Shown: piece after piece, positions 63,654 through 64,000 of the stretch | Position numbering within the stretch: position 1 is the first letter of the stretch | Layout: each line of letters begins with the position of its first letter | From: Mariniphaga sp. | Lineage (GTDB): Bacteria > Bacteroidota > Bacteroidia > Bacteroidales > Prolixibacteraceae | Length of the DNA: 64,000 nt | Reading direction: 5' to 3' | NCBI GenBank assembly: GCA_024636975.1 | Contig: JAGXGA010000033.1 | Location: 1 to 64,000 of the forward strand | The notes under the pieces: generated by a model | Seen by the model: the letters and a program-made list of their open reading frames with translations, nothing else | Told to the model about the DNA's origin: nothing | Database searches by the model: none | Translations under genes and position numbers: made by a program

Positions 63654-63781
63654 GCCTGCCAAATCCAATTTGTAAAAGTATTTGATCTTTACTTTTTTTT
63701 GAAAATGTTTTAACCGGCATGCAAGGACAGATTGGATTTATTAGAACTATGCCAGGTAATCTGCGCGTATCCTGTGGTTGT

Positions 63782-63817
63782 AAAAGCAAAAGAGGCTGCC
63801 CGATTAGGCAACCTCTT
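63782..63817 (-). terminator. Intrinsic terminator of the M3 peptidase gene
   Basis: On the minus strand, AAGAGGTTGCC, a 6-base loop and GGCAGCCTCTT form an 11-bp stem with one G-U pair, followed by TTGCTTTTA. It lies 23 bases after the M3 peptidase stop. Confidence 0.8.
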
Positions 63818-63839
63818 AAATGTATTTTCTGTTGACTGA

Positions 63840-64000
63840 TTAAAGCAGTCCTTTCTTTTCCAGATAAGGTTCAATGGAAGGTTCTTTTCCACGGAATTTT
63901 TTATAGACTTCCATACCTTCATCGGAACCGCACTTTTCGAGAAGGGTTCTGAATTTTGCAGCTACTTCAGGATTGAACAGATCTCCTGTTTCTTTAAAGG
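63840..64000 (-). CDS. C-terminal part of an M3-family peptidase
   Basis: The last 53 codons of a gene on the minus strand read GDLFNPEVAAKFRTLLEKCG, SDEGMEVYKKFRGKEPSIEP and YLEKKGLL before TAA. This matches the C-terminal end of M3 peptidases (peptidyl-dipeptidase Dcp / oligopeptidase A), whose members end in a Y-x-x-FRG-x-x-P pattern. The rest of the gene is beyond the window, so the zinc site HExxH cannot be seen. Confidence 0.8.
   Translation of the reverse strand, partial: FKETGDLFNPEVAAKFRTLLEKCGSDEGMEVYKKFRGKEPSIEPYLEKKGLL

Noticed and set aside
1-64000. CRISPR array or prophage
   Set aside because: No regularly spaced identical repeats with unique spacers, no cas genes and no phage structural genes were seen; the 11-bp and heptamer repeats have no spacers.

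Overview
The window is a chromosomal stretch of a Bacteroidota bacterium. The affinity to Marinilabiliales/Prolixibacteraceae-like anaerobes or facultative anaerobes is inferred, not proven. The signs are: a GH9 cellulase with a type IX secretion (T9SS) C-terminal sorting domain, GldF/GldG gliding-type ABC components, LpxB (Gram-negative lipid A), LytS/LytR-type two-component genes, lipoproteins with Bacteroidota-type signals, DUF4251 and DUF2254 families, promoters of the TTTG/TAnnTTTG type, and AT-rich intergenic DNA. No rRNA, convincing tRNA, prophage, transposase or CRISPR array is visible.

Layout. 1-2.4 kb: a truncated gene at the edge, a lone MNT nucleotidyltransferase, a small secreted protein and a GH105-type unsaturated-glycoside hydrolase whose promoter contains a LacI-type palindrome. 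2.46-11.4 kb: a histidine operon with its own attenuator (a His-rich leader peptide followed by a terminator hairpin), hisG-hisD-hisC-hisB, then purU, a TlpA-like thioredoxin, an IVS-type four-helix protein, hisH and argB. hisA, hisF and hisIE are absent. The operon is interrupted by repeat DNA twice: heptamer arrays with hairpins between hisG and hisD, and a GIY-YIG pseudogene flanked by REP-like palindromes between hisD and hisC. 11.6-17.2 kb: accessory genes, including a RelE-type toxin with two in-frame stops, a cold-shock-domain protein, the GH9 cellulase, a Mut7-C RNase-fold protein, and a MntA/HepT pair whose HepT has a premature stop.

17.4-26.7 kb: housekeeping genes (surE, a small membrane protein, lpxB, a fused gldF-gldG gene, dnaN, a DnaQ-like exonuclease, an FAH-family enzyme, a CoA-binding protein, a thioesterase and a YkgJ-type cysteine-cluster protein). 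26.9-32.8 kb: a LytS/LytR pair divergent from a secreted protein, a large palindromic repeat, and a lipoprotein with a very long acidic low-complexity tail followed by an outer-membrane barrel. 33-50.3 kb: an envelope-directed metabolic region with a phosphotriesterase-like lipoprotein, diheme cytochrome c, gamma-glutamyltransferase, two exported aldo/keto reductases, a Tat-type Gfo/Idh/MocA oxidoreductase, a Tat-type DegT aminotransferase, a methyltransferase plus FRG-domain protein, a 7TM-PAS histidine kinase and membrane proteins. 50.6-64 kb: a DUF4251 protein, a second copy of the palindromic repeat, a GNAT acetyltransferase, DUF2254, an AGCS symporter, PspC, an EamA transporter, pheT, and a Crp/Fnr regulator ahead of an alpha/beta hydrolase and a class-C beta-lactamase-fold hydrolase. 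The edge carries the C-terminus of an M3 peptidase.

The least explained structure is a dispersed 119-124 bp hairpin element built from 11-bp tandem units. Two copies lie about 21.6 kb apart. The left arms are nearly identical (55 of 58 bases), and one copy contains a perfect 25-bp inverted repeat. No protein-coding system in the window looks wholly new. The REP-flanked GIY-YIG remnant, the his attenuator and the gldFG fusion are the next most useful leads.
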